Assembly: GCF_016612995.1 (NCBI RefSeq)
Contig: NZ_JAEOAH010000018.1
Coordinates: 1-64,000 of the forward strand
Origin: Viridibacillus soli
Lineage (GTDB): Bacteria > Bacillota > Bacilli > Bacillales_A > Planococcaceae
Reading direction: 5' to 3'
DNA length: 64,000 bases
Numbering within the stretch: position 1 is the first letter of the stretch; the number at the start of each line of letters is the position of its first letter. Made by a program: the position numbers and the translations under genes. Positions 48,750-57,107 of this stretch are shown here, piece by piece. The notes below the pieces were generated by a model. It was not told where the DNA came from. It saw nothing but the letters and a program-made list of their open reading frames with translations, and made no database searches.

Positions 48750-49952
48750 ATGATGATGCAAATTTTTTCAGATAGAATGTTAAAAACAGATAGCTCTTTT
48801 ATTACGGAAGTTTTACGATTGACTGGGGTAAAAGATATTATTTCTTTCGCAGGAGGTTTACCTAATCCTATTTCTTTCCCGATGAAAGAGTTCCAAGAAT
48901 CGATTAATCGTGTTTTACAAGAGTCTGGTGAAAAGGTATTCCAGTACTCAGGAACTCAAGGTTATTTGCCATTACGACAATGGATTGCAGACCGTTATAA
49001 AAAACGGTTTGGTATGGATGTCACAGCAGACGATATTTTAATTACAACTGGTTCTCAACAAGGACTAGATTTGATGGGAAAAGCCTTGGTTAATAAGGGG
49101 GATAAAGTGGCTGTAGAAAGTCCTTGTTATCTTGCGGCTATTCAAACTTTTACACTTTTTGAACCTGAGTTTTTACCTATTAGTCTTGAAGATGATGGTT
49201 TAAATTTAGAAGAGCTTGAAGCAAATTTACAAAATAATGATGTCAAATTATTATATACTGTCCCTAATTTCCAAAACCCTACAGGTATAACGTATTCAAA
49301 GGAAAAACGGGAAGCCATTTATGAAATTATCAAGAAGACGAATACAGTTTTAATTGAAGACGATCCCTATGGTGAACTTCGCTTTGAAGGAGAATCATTG
49401 CCTTACATCGCAGGTGGAAAAACGACAAACAGTGTATTATTTGGTTCTTTCTCTAAAACATTATCACCAGGTATGCGTATTGGTTATTTATGTACGAAAA
49501 ATAAAGAGCTAATGGGGCATTTAATCGGTGCAAAACAATCGTCTGATTTACATACGAATGTACTTGCCCAATATGCTATCCATGATTATTTAACGAATAA
49601 TGATTACGATGCGCACATTAGCAATATTACAGCGTTATATAAACAACAGTGTGAGGCTATGATAGCGGCCATGGAAAAATATTTACCAGCTCATGTTACG
49701 TTCACAAAACCAGAGGGCGGAATGTTTTTATGGGCAGATTTAGGTGAAGGAGTTTCTTCAGTCGATGTCTTTAAAAGAGCAACTGAGAAAAAAGTGGCTT
49801 TTGTCCCTGGAGATCCATTCTATACGAATATTAAAGGAGCTGGAACTTTGCGTCTCAATTATACGAATTCAGATCCAGCAACAATTGAAGAAGGTATTAA
49901 AAGATTGGCATCGGTTTTATCAAAAAGTGGCCAGATTGGAGTTATGAAATAG
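48750..49952 (+). CDS. PLP-dependent aminotransferase, class I (LysN/Aro8-like)
   Basis: A 400-aa fold-type I aminotransferase of the GntR-related branch (2-aminoadipate/aromatic type). Motifs: ISFAGGLPNP (near 32), TTGSQQGLDL (near 93), PNFQNPTG (near 174), DDPYGELRF and the PLP lysine Lys236 in GSFSKTLSPG, followed by MRIGYL. The substrate is not determinable; these enzymes act on aminoadipate, branched-chain or aromatic amino acids. Three ATG codons in a row (48750, 48753, 48756) follow a GGGG site. No helix-turn-helix domain is attached. Confidence 0.92.
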   Translation: MMMQIFSDRMLKTDSSFITEVLRLTGVKDIISFAGGLPNPISFPMKEFQESINRVLQESGEKVFQYSGTQGYLPLRQWIADRYKKRFGMDVTADDILITTGSQQGLDLMGKALVNKGDKVAVESPCYLAAIQTFTLFEPEFLPISLEDDGLNLEELEANLQNNDVKLLYTVPNFQNPTGITYSKEKREAIYEIIKKTNTVLIEDDPYGELRFEGESLPYIAGGKTTNSVLFGSFSKTLSPGMRIGYLCTKNKELMGHLIGAKQSSDLHTNVLAQYAIHDYLTNNDYDAHISNITALYKQQCEAMIAAMEKYLPAHVTFTKPEGGMFLWADLGEGVSSVDVFKRATEKKVAFVPGDPFYTNIKGAGTLRLNYTNSDPATIEEGIKRLASVLSKSGQIGVMK

Positions 49953-49993
49953 AATGAAAAACTAAAGGTGCTAGACACCGACAATATTCTCTG

Positions 49994-50022
49994 GCGTCTC
50001 CTTGTGAGATGCTTTTTTTTTT
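49994..50022 (+). terminator. Terminator after the aminotransferase
   Basis: GCGTCTC pairs with GAGATGC around CTTGT, followed by ten T. Near-twin of the hairpin at 48087. Confidence 0.88.
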
Positions 50023-50034
50023 GAGGTTGTTGGC

Positions 50035-50169
50035 GAGTGAGTTAAATGAAATCCCGAGTGAGTTAAATGGGAGCGTGAATAGGTTAAATGGAAATGAATA
50101 GATTAAATGAATGTGCGAATGAGTTAAATGAAATCCCGAGTGAGTTAAATGAGAGCGTGAGTAGCATCG
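50035..50169 (+). repeat. Seven-unit array of the 21-nt repeat
   Basis: Units begin at 50035, 50056, 50077, 50096, 50117, 50138 and 50159 (the last cut short). One unit is 19 nt (50077), the rest 21. The core GAGTGAGTTAAATGA is the same as in the 48.1 kb array. The array runs directly into the hsdR remnant. Confidence 0.92.
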
Positions 50170-50264
50170 TCGGATTAGATCGACAAGCTGCAAACGAAGC
50201 ATTCTTTGAGTTCTTAAGTGAACAAAGACTAAATTTGCAACAAGCAAAATTTGTTGAATTATAA
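50163..50264 (+). pseudogene. C-terminal remnant of a type I restriction subunit HsdR
   Basis: Thirty-three codons read SIVGLDRQAANEAFFEFLSEQ and on to a TAA, resembling the C-terminal region of EcoEI-type HsdR (S-L-V-G-L-D-R--A--AF--FL). Nothing else of an hsd operon is present. The last repeat unit of the array abuts its 5' end. Confidence 0.65.
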
Positions 50265-50269
50265 TTAGC

Positions 50270-50525
50270 CGGGTGGGAGGTTGCCCCAACCCTTTCTCTT
50301 GATAGAGAAGGGAGGTAACCGATACGGATATTCTAATTTCCATAATAGTGGAAGCGACTAAGGCGTTCGTTAATTAGACGATCGTCTGCTTTTTCAATAA
50401 GATAGCTACTAAAAAACGCAAAAAGAAGACCACCCGCATCTCTACCAAAAGAACCGGGAAGTCTTCTTAAAGAAAAAAATAATATTTAGGGCAACCGACC
50501 ATTTTGGAATTGGTTACTAGGCGAG
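50270..50525. other. Scarred spacer before the truncated hydrolase
   Basis: No ORF. GAAGAC...GTCTTC with CCCG/CGGG (about 50423-50467) forms a hairpin whose T tract is on the minus strand side. Nothing else recognised. Confidence 0.4.
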
Positions 50526-51269
50526 ATGTTAGCGTATTTGGCGAATAGCCTGAAAATGCTTGCAGAGAGTTTAGCAAAGGAAGGTATTGCTTCTATTCGT
50601 TATGATAAACGTGGAGTAGGCGAAAATACAGCCTTAATGATAAAAGAAGAAGATTTATTGATTGAACAATATGTAGAAGACGTTAATAAGATTATTAAAT
50701 ACGTAAAATCTGAAGATAAGTTTCGAAACATTCATATAATAGGTCATAGCGAAGGTTCTTTAATAGGCATGTTGGCTGCACAAAATAGCAAAGTTGCTTC
50801 GTTCACTTCACTAGCAGGTGCAGGGCGGCCTGCAGATGTACTGTTGAAGGAACACTTAGATAGCAAATTAACACCGGAACTAAAAAAAGAAAGCACAGAA
50901 ATTTTAGCCTCATTAAAAGAGGGTAAACCTATTGCAAATGTATCATCAGAATTACAGATATTATTTAGACCGTCTCTACAGCCATATCTTATGTCATGGC
51001 TAAAATATGATCCGGCTAAGAGCATTCAAAAAGTATCAGCTCCAGTTTTAATCATTCAAGGAGCACGGGATATTCAAGTTCCAGTAAAAGATGCACAAAT
51101 TTTAAAATCCCATAAAGAAGATGCAGAGCTAATGATTGTGAAGAAGATGAATCACATTCTAAAAGATGCACCTGAAAATTTTAAAGGGAATATCGCTACT
51201 TATTCAGATCCAACAATTCCGTTATCACCGAAATTAGTTGAGGCTATTAGTGGATTTATACAGAAATAG
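50526..51269 (+). pseudogene. 5'-truncated alpha/beta hydrolase
   Basis: The ORF gives 247 aa with the alpha/beta-hydrolase core from RYDKRGVGENT onward, the nucleophile elbow GHSEGS (Ser75), a later Asp (QGARDIQVP) and His (KMNHILK). In relatives about 60 or more residues with the first strands and the HGSGP-type oxyanion segment precede SLKMLAESLAKEG; here that part is missing, and ATG 50526 has no Shine-Dalgarno. The core triad is intact, but the fold is incomplete, so I regard it as a remnant. It lies 22 nt before the PH-domain gene. Confidence 0.7.
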
Positions 51270-51291
51270 ATGTTCATATAGGGGGATTCAT

Positions 51292-51699
51292 TTGTACTTT
51301 CCATCGAAAAAAGATGTATGAATTTATCCTGTCTACTGGGGATGTATTATCGCTTGTTCAGCCCCATTGTTTACAGGCAGAGATTATATTACTTTAGTAT
51401 TTACGGTTCCACTTGCATTCTTTATGATTTGGGGATGGTTTAAAACGGGATACGAAGTAAAAGATGATCTTTTAATCATATATAGTGGACCTTTAAAAAA
51501 GAAAGTATTACTAAAAGAGATTAAAAGTGTGAAGCAAACAAAGAATCCTTTAGCAGCATACGCATTATCACTGGATCGTTTGGAAATCGTTTATATATCT
51601 GATTACAGTATGGCGCTTATATCTCCGAAGAATTGGGGGAATTTCATAACGGCACTTAAGAGGGTGAATCCAAAAATTGAAGTAGTTGATTTACAATAA
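51292..51699 (+). pseudogene. PH-domain (bPH_6-like) gene with a nonsense codon
   Basis: A GGGGGATTCA site precedes TTG 51292, which opens YFPSKKDV and then meets TGA at 51319-51321 where the family has Trp (KDVWIY). The same frame continues uninterrupted to 51699 through two membrane segments and a PH-like domain (YEVKDDLLIIYSGPLKKKV, ALISPKNWGNFI). A restart at TTG 51367 could make a 110-aa piece without the first membrane helix. No cause other than one base change is needed. Confidence 0.7.
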
Positions 51700-51760
51700 C
51701 TTTCTTATTATAACCTCTTTAGGTGCTTTAGAATGTTTTTATAAAACAGCTATATGAGAT

Positions 51761-51853
51761 AGCATTAAAATTTCACCAGAAGAAAAAGAACTTTTCGTAG
51801 AGGCATTGATAAAACGCTATTTAGAGATGAATAAGAACAGGGGTTACTTTTAG
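51761..51853 (+). pseudogene. C-terminal remnant of a second PH-domain gene
   Basis: Thirty codons read SIKISPEEKELFVEALIKRY and end at TAG, resembling the C-terminus of PH-domain genes such as the one just upstream (ALISPKNWGNFITALKR). No start or upstream part is present. Confidence 0.55.
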
Positions 51854-51872
51854 ACCCCTGTCTGTTTTTCTG
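51837..51872 (+). terminator. Terminator after the PH-domain remnants
   Basis: ACAGGGGT (51837-51844) and ACCCCTGT (51854-51861) pair perfectly, followed by CTGTTTTT. Confidence 0.88.
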
Positions 51873-52003
51873 TAGAGCTGAGACTATCTTCTAATTTCAG
51901 TAAATATGTTAATGCCATACTCTGGAGCACTATAGTTCCACCTTTAATATGATTGGGAAGCTTTAAGGATTGTAATCCGCTAAGTATCGGATTTTGTTTT
52001 AAT

Positions 52004-52032
52004 TTACCTAATTATATACTAAATGTTATAAT
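52004..52032 (+). promoter_or_regulatory. Possible promoter of the repeat-containing secreted protein
   Basis: TTTACC (52004-52009) and TATAAT (52027-52032) with a 17-nt spacer, about 100 nt before the start codon. Confidence 0.45.
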
Positions 52033-52130
52033 TAGAAGTATCTGAATTGGGGAAAATGGAAGAGCCTTTTGTGATGTTGAAATCCTAATCTATGGGCAAA
52101 GTCCCCTCTCAACAAATGGAGGAATAAAAA

Positions 52131-53366
52131 ATGACCAGAATAAAAAAAGTGTTAGCAACGACTTCTTTTTTAGCGATGTCAATAATCCCGATGACAGCAA
52201 GTGCACAGAACATTCCATCCGATCTGATTCATAATGGTCAAGGATTTACAGTAAATCAAGTGAAAGCTGCCCCAGGTACAGTAGGTCAAATTACAAATTT
52301 CGTCAACGATAAAACTGGTAAATTTATTACCGTAACAGGCCATGGTCTTGCTACGACAGATCAAAGCGAAATTATTTTATCTATTACCAAAAGTACTAAA
52401 ATTATTGATTCCAAAGGTAAAAAAGTATCTTTAAAAAAGATTATTGATGATAAAAAGGTTGTTAAAGCATTCTACGGTCCTAACATTACGAAGAGCCTTC
52501 CAGCACGTGGAAAGGCATTAAAACTTGTTGTTCAAGACGAAAAATTTACAGGAATTAATGGTACTGTATCCGAAGTGACAGGAAGTGGGATTGTCGTAAA
52601 AGGTACAGATATCTACAATTCGAACAAGGAAACGATTGTCTTGAACTTTGCTGACAAAGCTCAGATTCTAAACCAGGATGGAAAAGCGATCAAAGCAAGT
52701 GCAATCCAACCAGGTATGAGTGTCAAAGCATTTTATGGTCCTGCAGTTACGATGAGTATTCCGGCGCAATCGACAACGAACTATGTCGTGGTCAACTTGG
52801 CAACTGAAGAAACGGTTCAAGAAAATGCTCTAGGCACAAACGGGATTATTACGAATGTAACAGATAACAAGATCACCGTGATTGGGAACCCGATGGAAAA
52901 AGGCGGAGTGAATTATGTAATCTTATCGGTGGATAAGAACACTCAAATCGTTGATCAAAAGGGTACTTCATTAACGTTAGATGCGTTAAAGGCTGATGTT
53001 CGTGTTGATGCCTACTATGGTGAAATGATAACAATGATCTACCCAGCTCAAACATATGCCAATAAAATTGTTGTTAAAGCAATAGAAAACAATAAAGTTG
53101 AAGGTACAATCGTTGCATCGGACCGTACAACAAAAGATCAAGTATACGTCAATGTCGGCTCTGACCAATCAATAAACAATGATGTGATTCTGAACATCTC
53201 GAAAGATACAAAAGTAATCCCAGTGCTGGGCGGAGGAACAGAATTGAAGGCAGGTATGAAAATTGTGGTATACCATTCCCCAGTCATGACGAAATCGTTA
53301 CCAGGTATCACAAATGCTGAAATAGTGATCGTCACTTCTGACGGTAATACAGTAGCCTCTAAATAA
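52131..53366 (+). CDS. Secreted protein with four tandem repeats
   Basis: The 411-aa product has a signal peptide (1-25, ending TASA). The mature part has four related units of about 85-90 residues, recognisable by KAFYGPNITKSLPA, KAFYGPAVTMSIPA, DAYYGEMITMIYPA and VVYHSPVMTKSLPG, each followed by a short strand (LKLVVQD, YVVVNLA, KIVVKA, EIVIVTS). Each unit also has an IxxVxxxxIxV start and an xVDQKGxxL segment, similar in style to DUF5666-type beta domains. GGAGG precedes ATG 52131. No enzyme motif is seen; a binding or surface role is a guess. Confidence 0.85.
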   Translation: MTRIKKVLATTSFLAMSIIPMTASAQNIPSDLIHNGQGFTVNQVKAAPGTVGQITNFVNDKTGKFITVTGHGLATTDQSEIILSITKSTKIIDSKGKKVSLKKIIDDKKVVKAFYGPNITKSLPARGKALKLVVQDEKFTGINGTVSEVTGSGIVVKGTDIYNSNKETIVLNFADKAQILNQDGKAIKASAIQPGMSVKAFYGPAVTMSIPAQSTTNYVVVNLATEETVQENALGTNGIITNVTDNKITVIGNPMEKGGVNYVILSVDKNTQIVDQKGTSLTLDALKADVRVDAYYGEMITMIYPAQTYANKIVVKAIENNKVEGTIVASDRTTKDQVYVNVGSDQSINNDVILNISKDTKVIPVLGGGTELKAGMKIVVYHSPVMTKSLPGITNAEIVIVTSDGNTVASK

Positions 53367-53430
53367 TAGCTAGATCATTATTATGTATATAAGACAAAAC
53401 AATCCATTTATTTAAAAATTATTAGGTCGG

Positions 53431-53475
53431 AAATAACCGTCAAACCTTGTGTAGGAGGACGGTTATTTCTTTTTT
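53431..53475 (+). terminator. Terminator after the repeat protein
   Basis: AAATAACCGTC (53431-53441) and GACGGTTATTT (53458-53468) pair perfectly, then CTTTTTT. Confidence 0.9.
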
Positions 53476-53881
53476 ATGAAGTAAACTATAACGATGAAAT
53501 TCAAAAATAAAAAACTCTATCCATCCAAATCAGATTATCGATTGGCATAAGGGAAATTTAAAATGGAAATCATAGTGCATTTACTTATTAAATCGGGTAT
53601 CTCTCAGATGCTCGATTTTTTTATTGAAAAGTTATCTAATTACACGAATAAAAGAATACTTTGTGAACATTCTGATGATTTCTTGATTAATTGATACTTT
53701 TTACTATATGTTAGAAGTAATGGTTTAATCCATAAAATTACAATTTAGTGGTATTAATATACTGCATATTAACAGTGTGAGTATAGTAAATATTGTATTT
53801 TAAGTATATGAGTTGTGATCTAATTTTAAGTCGAGATATCGCTGTAGATTGTGAAAATATACAGTATAAAGGGGTGTATAT
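53476..53881. other. Gap before the HemAT-like gene
   Basis: A second terminator-like hairpin is at 53592-53623 (ATCGGGTATC with GATGCTCGAT, two G-U pairs, then TTTTTTT) with no gene upstream of it. The rest is A+T-rich and holds no ORF or named promoter. Confidence 0.5.
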
Positions 53882-55627
53882 ATGTTTGGTAAAACAAAAA
53901 ATCATTATCAATATTTTTCTTCATCACCTGTTTCAGATATTGCTTCAAATGAACGGTTTCAAGAAAAGCTGAACTTTTTAGGGCTATCACAAATTCGTAG
54001 AGATTCTATTATTCAATTGAAGGAGATTTACGAGAAAAATCATGAGGTAATTTTAGATAAATTCTATGACCGATTAATGCAAATGGATGAGTTTAAAGAA
54101 ATAATCGATCAATATTCAACTGTGGGCAAACTAAAAATACTAATTCATGCGCATTTTATGAGCCTTTTTCAAGATAAACTGGACTTAAATTATATTTTCC
54201 GTAGAAGAAAAATTGCTTATACTCATGCCAAAATTGGTGTACTACCGAACTGGATGATTTCAGCGTACACACTGATTAATCAGTTTATTACGCCACTTAT
54301 TGTTGAGTCATTTCCAAAGGATCGAAAAAAAATGCTAGATGTATTACTTGCTTACGATAGTATTATTACAATTGATCAACAGCTGATTGTTGAAACTTAT
54401 ATTGAAATTCAAGCAGGATCTATTGTGAATGGATTAGGTGAAATCATTAAATATAACGTGCAACTAGATCAGATTAAGAATTTAATTCAATTCCAAGAAA
54501 GACAGGAGCTAGACGTTTTATCTGTGAATGCTTCAATGGTGGAGTTGGGTGTAAGTGTGGATGAAATTGCCGCATCCGTGGGTGGAGTTTCGCAGCATAC
54601 GCAAACAGCATTGGAAGAGTTAAATAACGGTATTGATTCATTGCATAATGTAGCACAATTATTGAAAATGACAGATGAAGGGCAACATCAAGTGCAGGAA
54701 AATGTAACTGAGTTAGTCGATCGTGTGAAAAGTGTTTCTAATTTAATGGAATTCATCAAGGGGATTGCAGAGCAAACAAATCTATTAGCATTAAACGCAT
54801 CGATTGAAGCAGCACGCGCTGGTGAAGCAGGTAAAGGTTTTGCAGTAGTTGCAGAAGAGGTACGTAAGTTAGCGGATAACACGAAATCGTCTGTTCAATC
54901 GATTCATAGTGATATTGGGCAGCTCTTAGAGATTACAAATAATATTGATATGCTAACGAAAAAATCAGCAGAAGATTTACATCGTGGTGTAAATGATACG
55001 GCGAATATTTCTAGTGTATTGGCAGACCTTAACGCATCATTACAACAACAGGGGACTCATTTTAAGGAAATTGCTAATACGACAAATCAACAAGCAGCGG
55101 CTACAAATGATATTACAATACGTAATAAAAATATTGCTGAAAACACAAGTCGCAGTAAAGATATTACCTATAAAACAGGTGAGGAAATTTATGAGTTAAG
55201 TAAAATGATTAACCGCTATCGTACAGAAACAATTTCGAAAAACTTCATTATAAGCCAAGAAGACATTATTGAGTTGACCATTACAGACCACTTGCTATGG
55301 CGTTGGAGAATTTATAATTTAATGCTTGGTTTCGAACAAATGAGTGAACAAGATATCTCTGCACACAAAGATTCACGCCTCGGCGTTTGGTATTACGGCA
55401 AAGGAAAAGATTTATTAGGTAATGAACCTGCGTATAAAGAGCTTGAAGTGCCACATGCACAAGTACATGAAGTGGCTAAAAAAGCTGTACAGGCATATAA
55501 TGCTGGTAATAAAGTACTTGCTGAAGAACATTTAGTTGAACTAGCTAGAATTTCACAAGTTGTCATCGAAAAACTAACAATCTTAAAGCAAGTTATTACG
55601 AATAGCAAAAAACAATATATTCACTAA
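53882..55627 (+). CDS. hemAT: HemAT-like globin-coupled chemoreceptor with C-terminal CZB-type domain
   Basis: The 581-aa cytosolic receptor has a globin sensor domain (about 20-185) with the proximal His115 in [12 protein letters not shown], an MCP signalling domain with tip [20 protein letters not shown] (near 299), and a C-terminal chemoreceptor zinc-binding-like (CZB) domain (about 465-575: [11 protein letters not shown] with His470, then [13 protein letters not shown], then VPHAQVHEV). B. subtilis HemAT (about 430 aa) lacks this last domain. In CZB proteins the zinc Cys precedes xxLGxWYY; here that position is Ser498. It would sense O2 for aerotaxis via CheA. GGGGTG precedes ATG 53882. 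Confidence 0.9.
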   Translation: MFGKTKNHYQYFSSSPVSDIASNERFQEKLNFLGLSQIRRDSIIQLKEIYEKNHEVILDKFYDRLMQMDEFKEIIDQYSTVGKLKILIHAHFMSLFQDKLDLNYIFRRRKIAYTHAKIGVLPNWMISAYTLINQFITPLIVESFPKDRKKMLDVLLAYDSIITIDQQLIVETYIEIQAGSIVNGLGEIIKYNVQLDQIKNLIQFQERQELDVLSVNASMVELGVSVDEIAASVGGVSQHTQTALEELNNGIDSLHNVAQLLKMTDEGQHQVQENVTELVDRVKSVSNLMEFIKGIAEQTNLLALNASIEAARAGEAGKGFAVVAEEVRKLADNTKSSVQSIHSDIGQLLEITNNIDMLTKKSAEDLHRGVNDTANISSVLADLNASLQQQGTHFKEIANTTNQQAAATNDITIRNKNIAENTSRSKDITYKTGEEIYELSKMINRYRTETISKNFIISQEDIIELTITDHLLWRWRIYNLMLGFEQMSEQDISAHKDSRLGVWYYGKGKDLLGNEPAYKELEVPHAQVHEVAKKAVQAYNAGNKVLAEEHLVELARISQVVIEKLTILKQVITNSKKQYIH

Positions 55628-56075
55628 AAGTTAAAAAGCTGATTTGAGTGACCTTCTTAAAGAGTCAATTGAATCAACTTTTAAATAGAGAATACAGATT
55701 ATTAGCTATTGGAATGGTATCTGTTTTTTACTTGAAAAACTAAAATAGCTTTAAAAACTACTGAACATTTCACACGCAGAAATGTTCATTTTTTTTATGT
55801 AGTGAGAACTGACATAACCTTGTCAGAACTGAATTAGTGAAGAAATAAAAGTGAACTAAATTGAATGATTTTTATTCACATGAAAAAGAAATATATGCTA
55901 TAGTTAGGCCTAATGGCGATTGTTTAATTATGGTACTTTATAAGGGGAATTCCACTATCTTTAAAATTCAATTATTCATTAAATTATTTTGATATAAGAT
56001 TGTAATTAAATTTTAATGTTTATGTGCAACCTAATCCTTTATAATTTGTCCTGTTAAATAGAAAGTACGAAATGA
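55628..56075. other. Gap between hemAT and the VanZ-like gene
   Basis: Holds the terminator at 55762 and, apart from that, A+T-rich sequence without an ORF. Confidence 0.5.
55762..55796 (+). terminator. Terminator downstream of hemAT
   Basis: TGAACATTTC (55762-55771) and GAAATGTTCA (55779-55788) pair perfectly around a 7-nt loop, then TTTTTTTT. Confidence 0.9.
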
Positions 56076-56681
56076 GTGAAAAGGTTGTCAGATATACTGT
56101 ATTACCTACTTGAAATGATCCCTGTTATGATCATTGCCATTCCTTTTGTCGTTTATTTACGCTTTAAGTCTCGAAAAAGTAAAGGGAATCCACCTACAAA
56201 CCGTTTGCATGAATTAGGGTTATTACTTTTCTCTGTTTATGTGATTGGTTTGTTTTATGAAACAATCGTTCCTAGAAATGGTATGAGTCTACAATATTTT
56301 CAAATGCGCTTCCAAGAGGATATGATTTTAGGTGTGAATTTAAAGTTATTCCAAGTGTTTACGGATGTGTATAACGCCATTCATTATTTAGATTTATGGC
56401 AGCCATTTTTCATTAACTTTCTAGGTAATATAGCCATATTTATGCCAATTGGTTTTTTAATGCCACTGTTATGGCGTAAAATGGAGATTTTTGCTTATGT
56501 TTTTATTACAGCATTATGTTTATCGATCTTTATCGAAACGATGCAACTACCGCAAATGCGCAGCACAGATGTAGATGACTTGTGGTTGAATACATTGGGT
56601 GCAGTATTAGGCTTTATTGTATACAAATGGGTCAAGAAATTGATACCGAGTATCGAGACAAAATGTAAGCAAATTGTTTAA
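56076..56681 (+). CDS. VanZ-like membrane protein
   Basis: The 201-aa product has about five membrane helices (for example MIAIPFVVYL, LGLLLFSVYVIGLFYET, FLGNIAIFMPIGFLMPLLW, FITALCLSIFIETMQL) and the VanZ-family features NIAIFMPIGF and STDVDDLWLNTLGAVLGF. VanZ proteins give low-level teicoplanin resistance, but most chromosomal members have no known role. The start is uncertain: GTG 56076 has no clear Shine-Dalgarno. Confidence 0.9.
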   Translation: MKRLSDILYYLLEMIPVMIIAIPFVVYLRFKSRKSKGNPPTNRLHELGLLLFSVYVIGLFYETIVPRNGMSLQYFQMRFQEDMILGVNLKLFQVFTDVYNAIHYLDLWQPFFINFLGNIAIFMPIGFLMPLLWRKMEIFAYVFITALCLSIFIETMQLPQMRSTDVDDLWLNTLGAVLGFIVYKWVKKLIPSIETKCKQIV

Positions 56682-56738
56682 TACACAAGTTTAAGGGTAT
56701 GAGTAATAAAGCACTTTAAGTAAGAAGGAGTTTTTTAG

Positions 56739-56891
56739 ATGGTTAAACAATCAGAACAAATAGAAGAATGTAAAAAGATGCATATAATAGATGATTTAGT
56801 AGCTTTAGGTGTATTTAAAGTTAATGATAAACAGCTTTATCAAGTGTCTTTAGAGGAGCTTGTGAAAGAATATCAAAAGCATCATCAATAA
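56739..56891 (+). CDS. FbpA-like small protein (Fur-regulated basic protein family)
   Basis: A 50-aa protein preceded by AAGGAG. It has the FbpA pattern: INDLVALGVFKVNDKQLYQVSLEELVKEYQK-type core (positions 17-47). In Bacillus, Fbp proteins work with the FsrA small RNA in iron sparing. The window shows no FsrA, and I did not find a Fur box, so regulation is unproven. It is too short for the usual ORF cut-off. Confidence 0.8.
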   Translation: MVKQSEQIEECKKMHIIDDLVALGVFKVNDKQLYQVSLEELVKEYQKHHQ

Positions 56892-56921
56892 AAGATTGCT
56901 ACTAAGTGGCAATCTTTTTCG
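56890..56921 (+). terminator. Terminator after the Fbp-like gene
   Basis: AAAGATTGC pairs with GCAATCTTT around TACTAAGTG, followed by TTCG. The stem begins at the stop codon. Confidence 0.85.
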
Positions 56922-56994
56922 ATTTATGCAAAAAAAGTAGTACGATAATCACGAAATTCTGGCGATAAAATGACTTTGTTATCAGTATCAAACA

Positions 56995-57023
56995 TTGGAG
57001 AAATCGAGAAAATAGCGTATAAT
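56995..57023 (+). promoter_or_regulatory. Probable sigma-A promoter of the asparagine synthetase gene
   Basis: TTGGAG (56995-57000) and TATAAT (57018-57023) with a 17-nt spacer. Confidence 0.65.
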
Positions 57024-57107
57024 TACTATGTGATTTTTTATTATTAAACAAACTAATGCATGTTAAAATATAAGACTGAATGTAACGGGATAGGAGAATT
57101 TAAATAT

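Noticed and set aside
48128-50169. CRISPR arrays at 48.1 and 50.0 kb
   Set aside because: Units are contiguous 21-mers with no unique spacers between identical repeats, and no cas gene is in the window.
49942-50343. Minus-strand ORF of 133 codons across the 50.0 kb array
   Set aside because: It stays open only because the 21-nt period is a multiple of three (HLTHSGFHLTHS pattern). It has no ribosome binding site and overlaps the aminotransferase end.
51319-51321. TGA recoded as tryptophan in the PH-domain gene
   Set aside because: Other genes in the window use TGA as a normal stop (for example cydA and yerC), so a nonsense mutation is far more likely.
56739-56891. Small ORF as toxin-antitoxin component
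   Set aside because: The sequence pattern fits the FbpA family and there is no partner gene.
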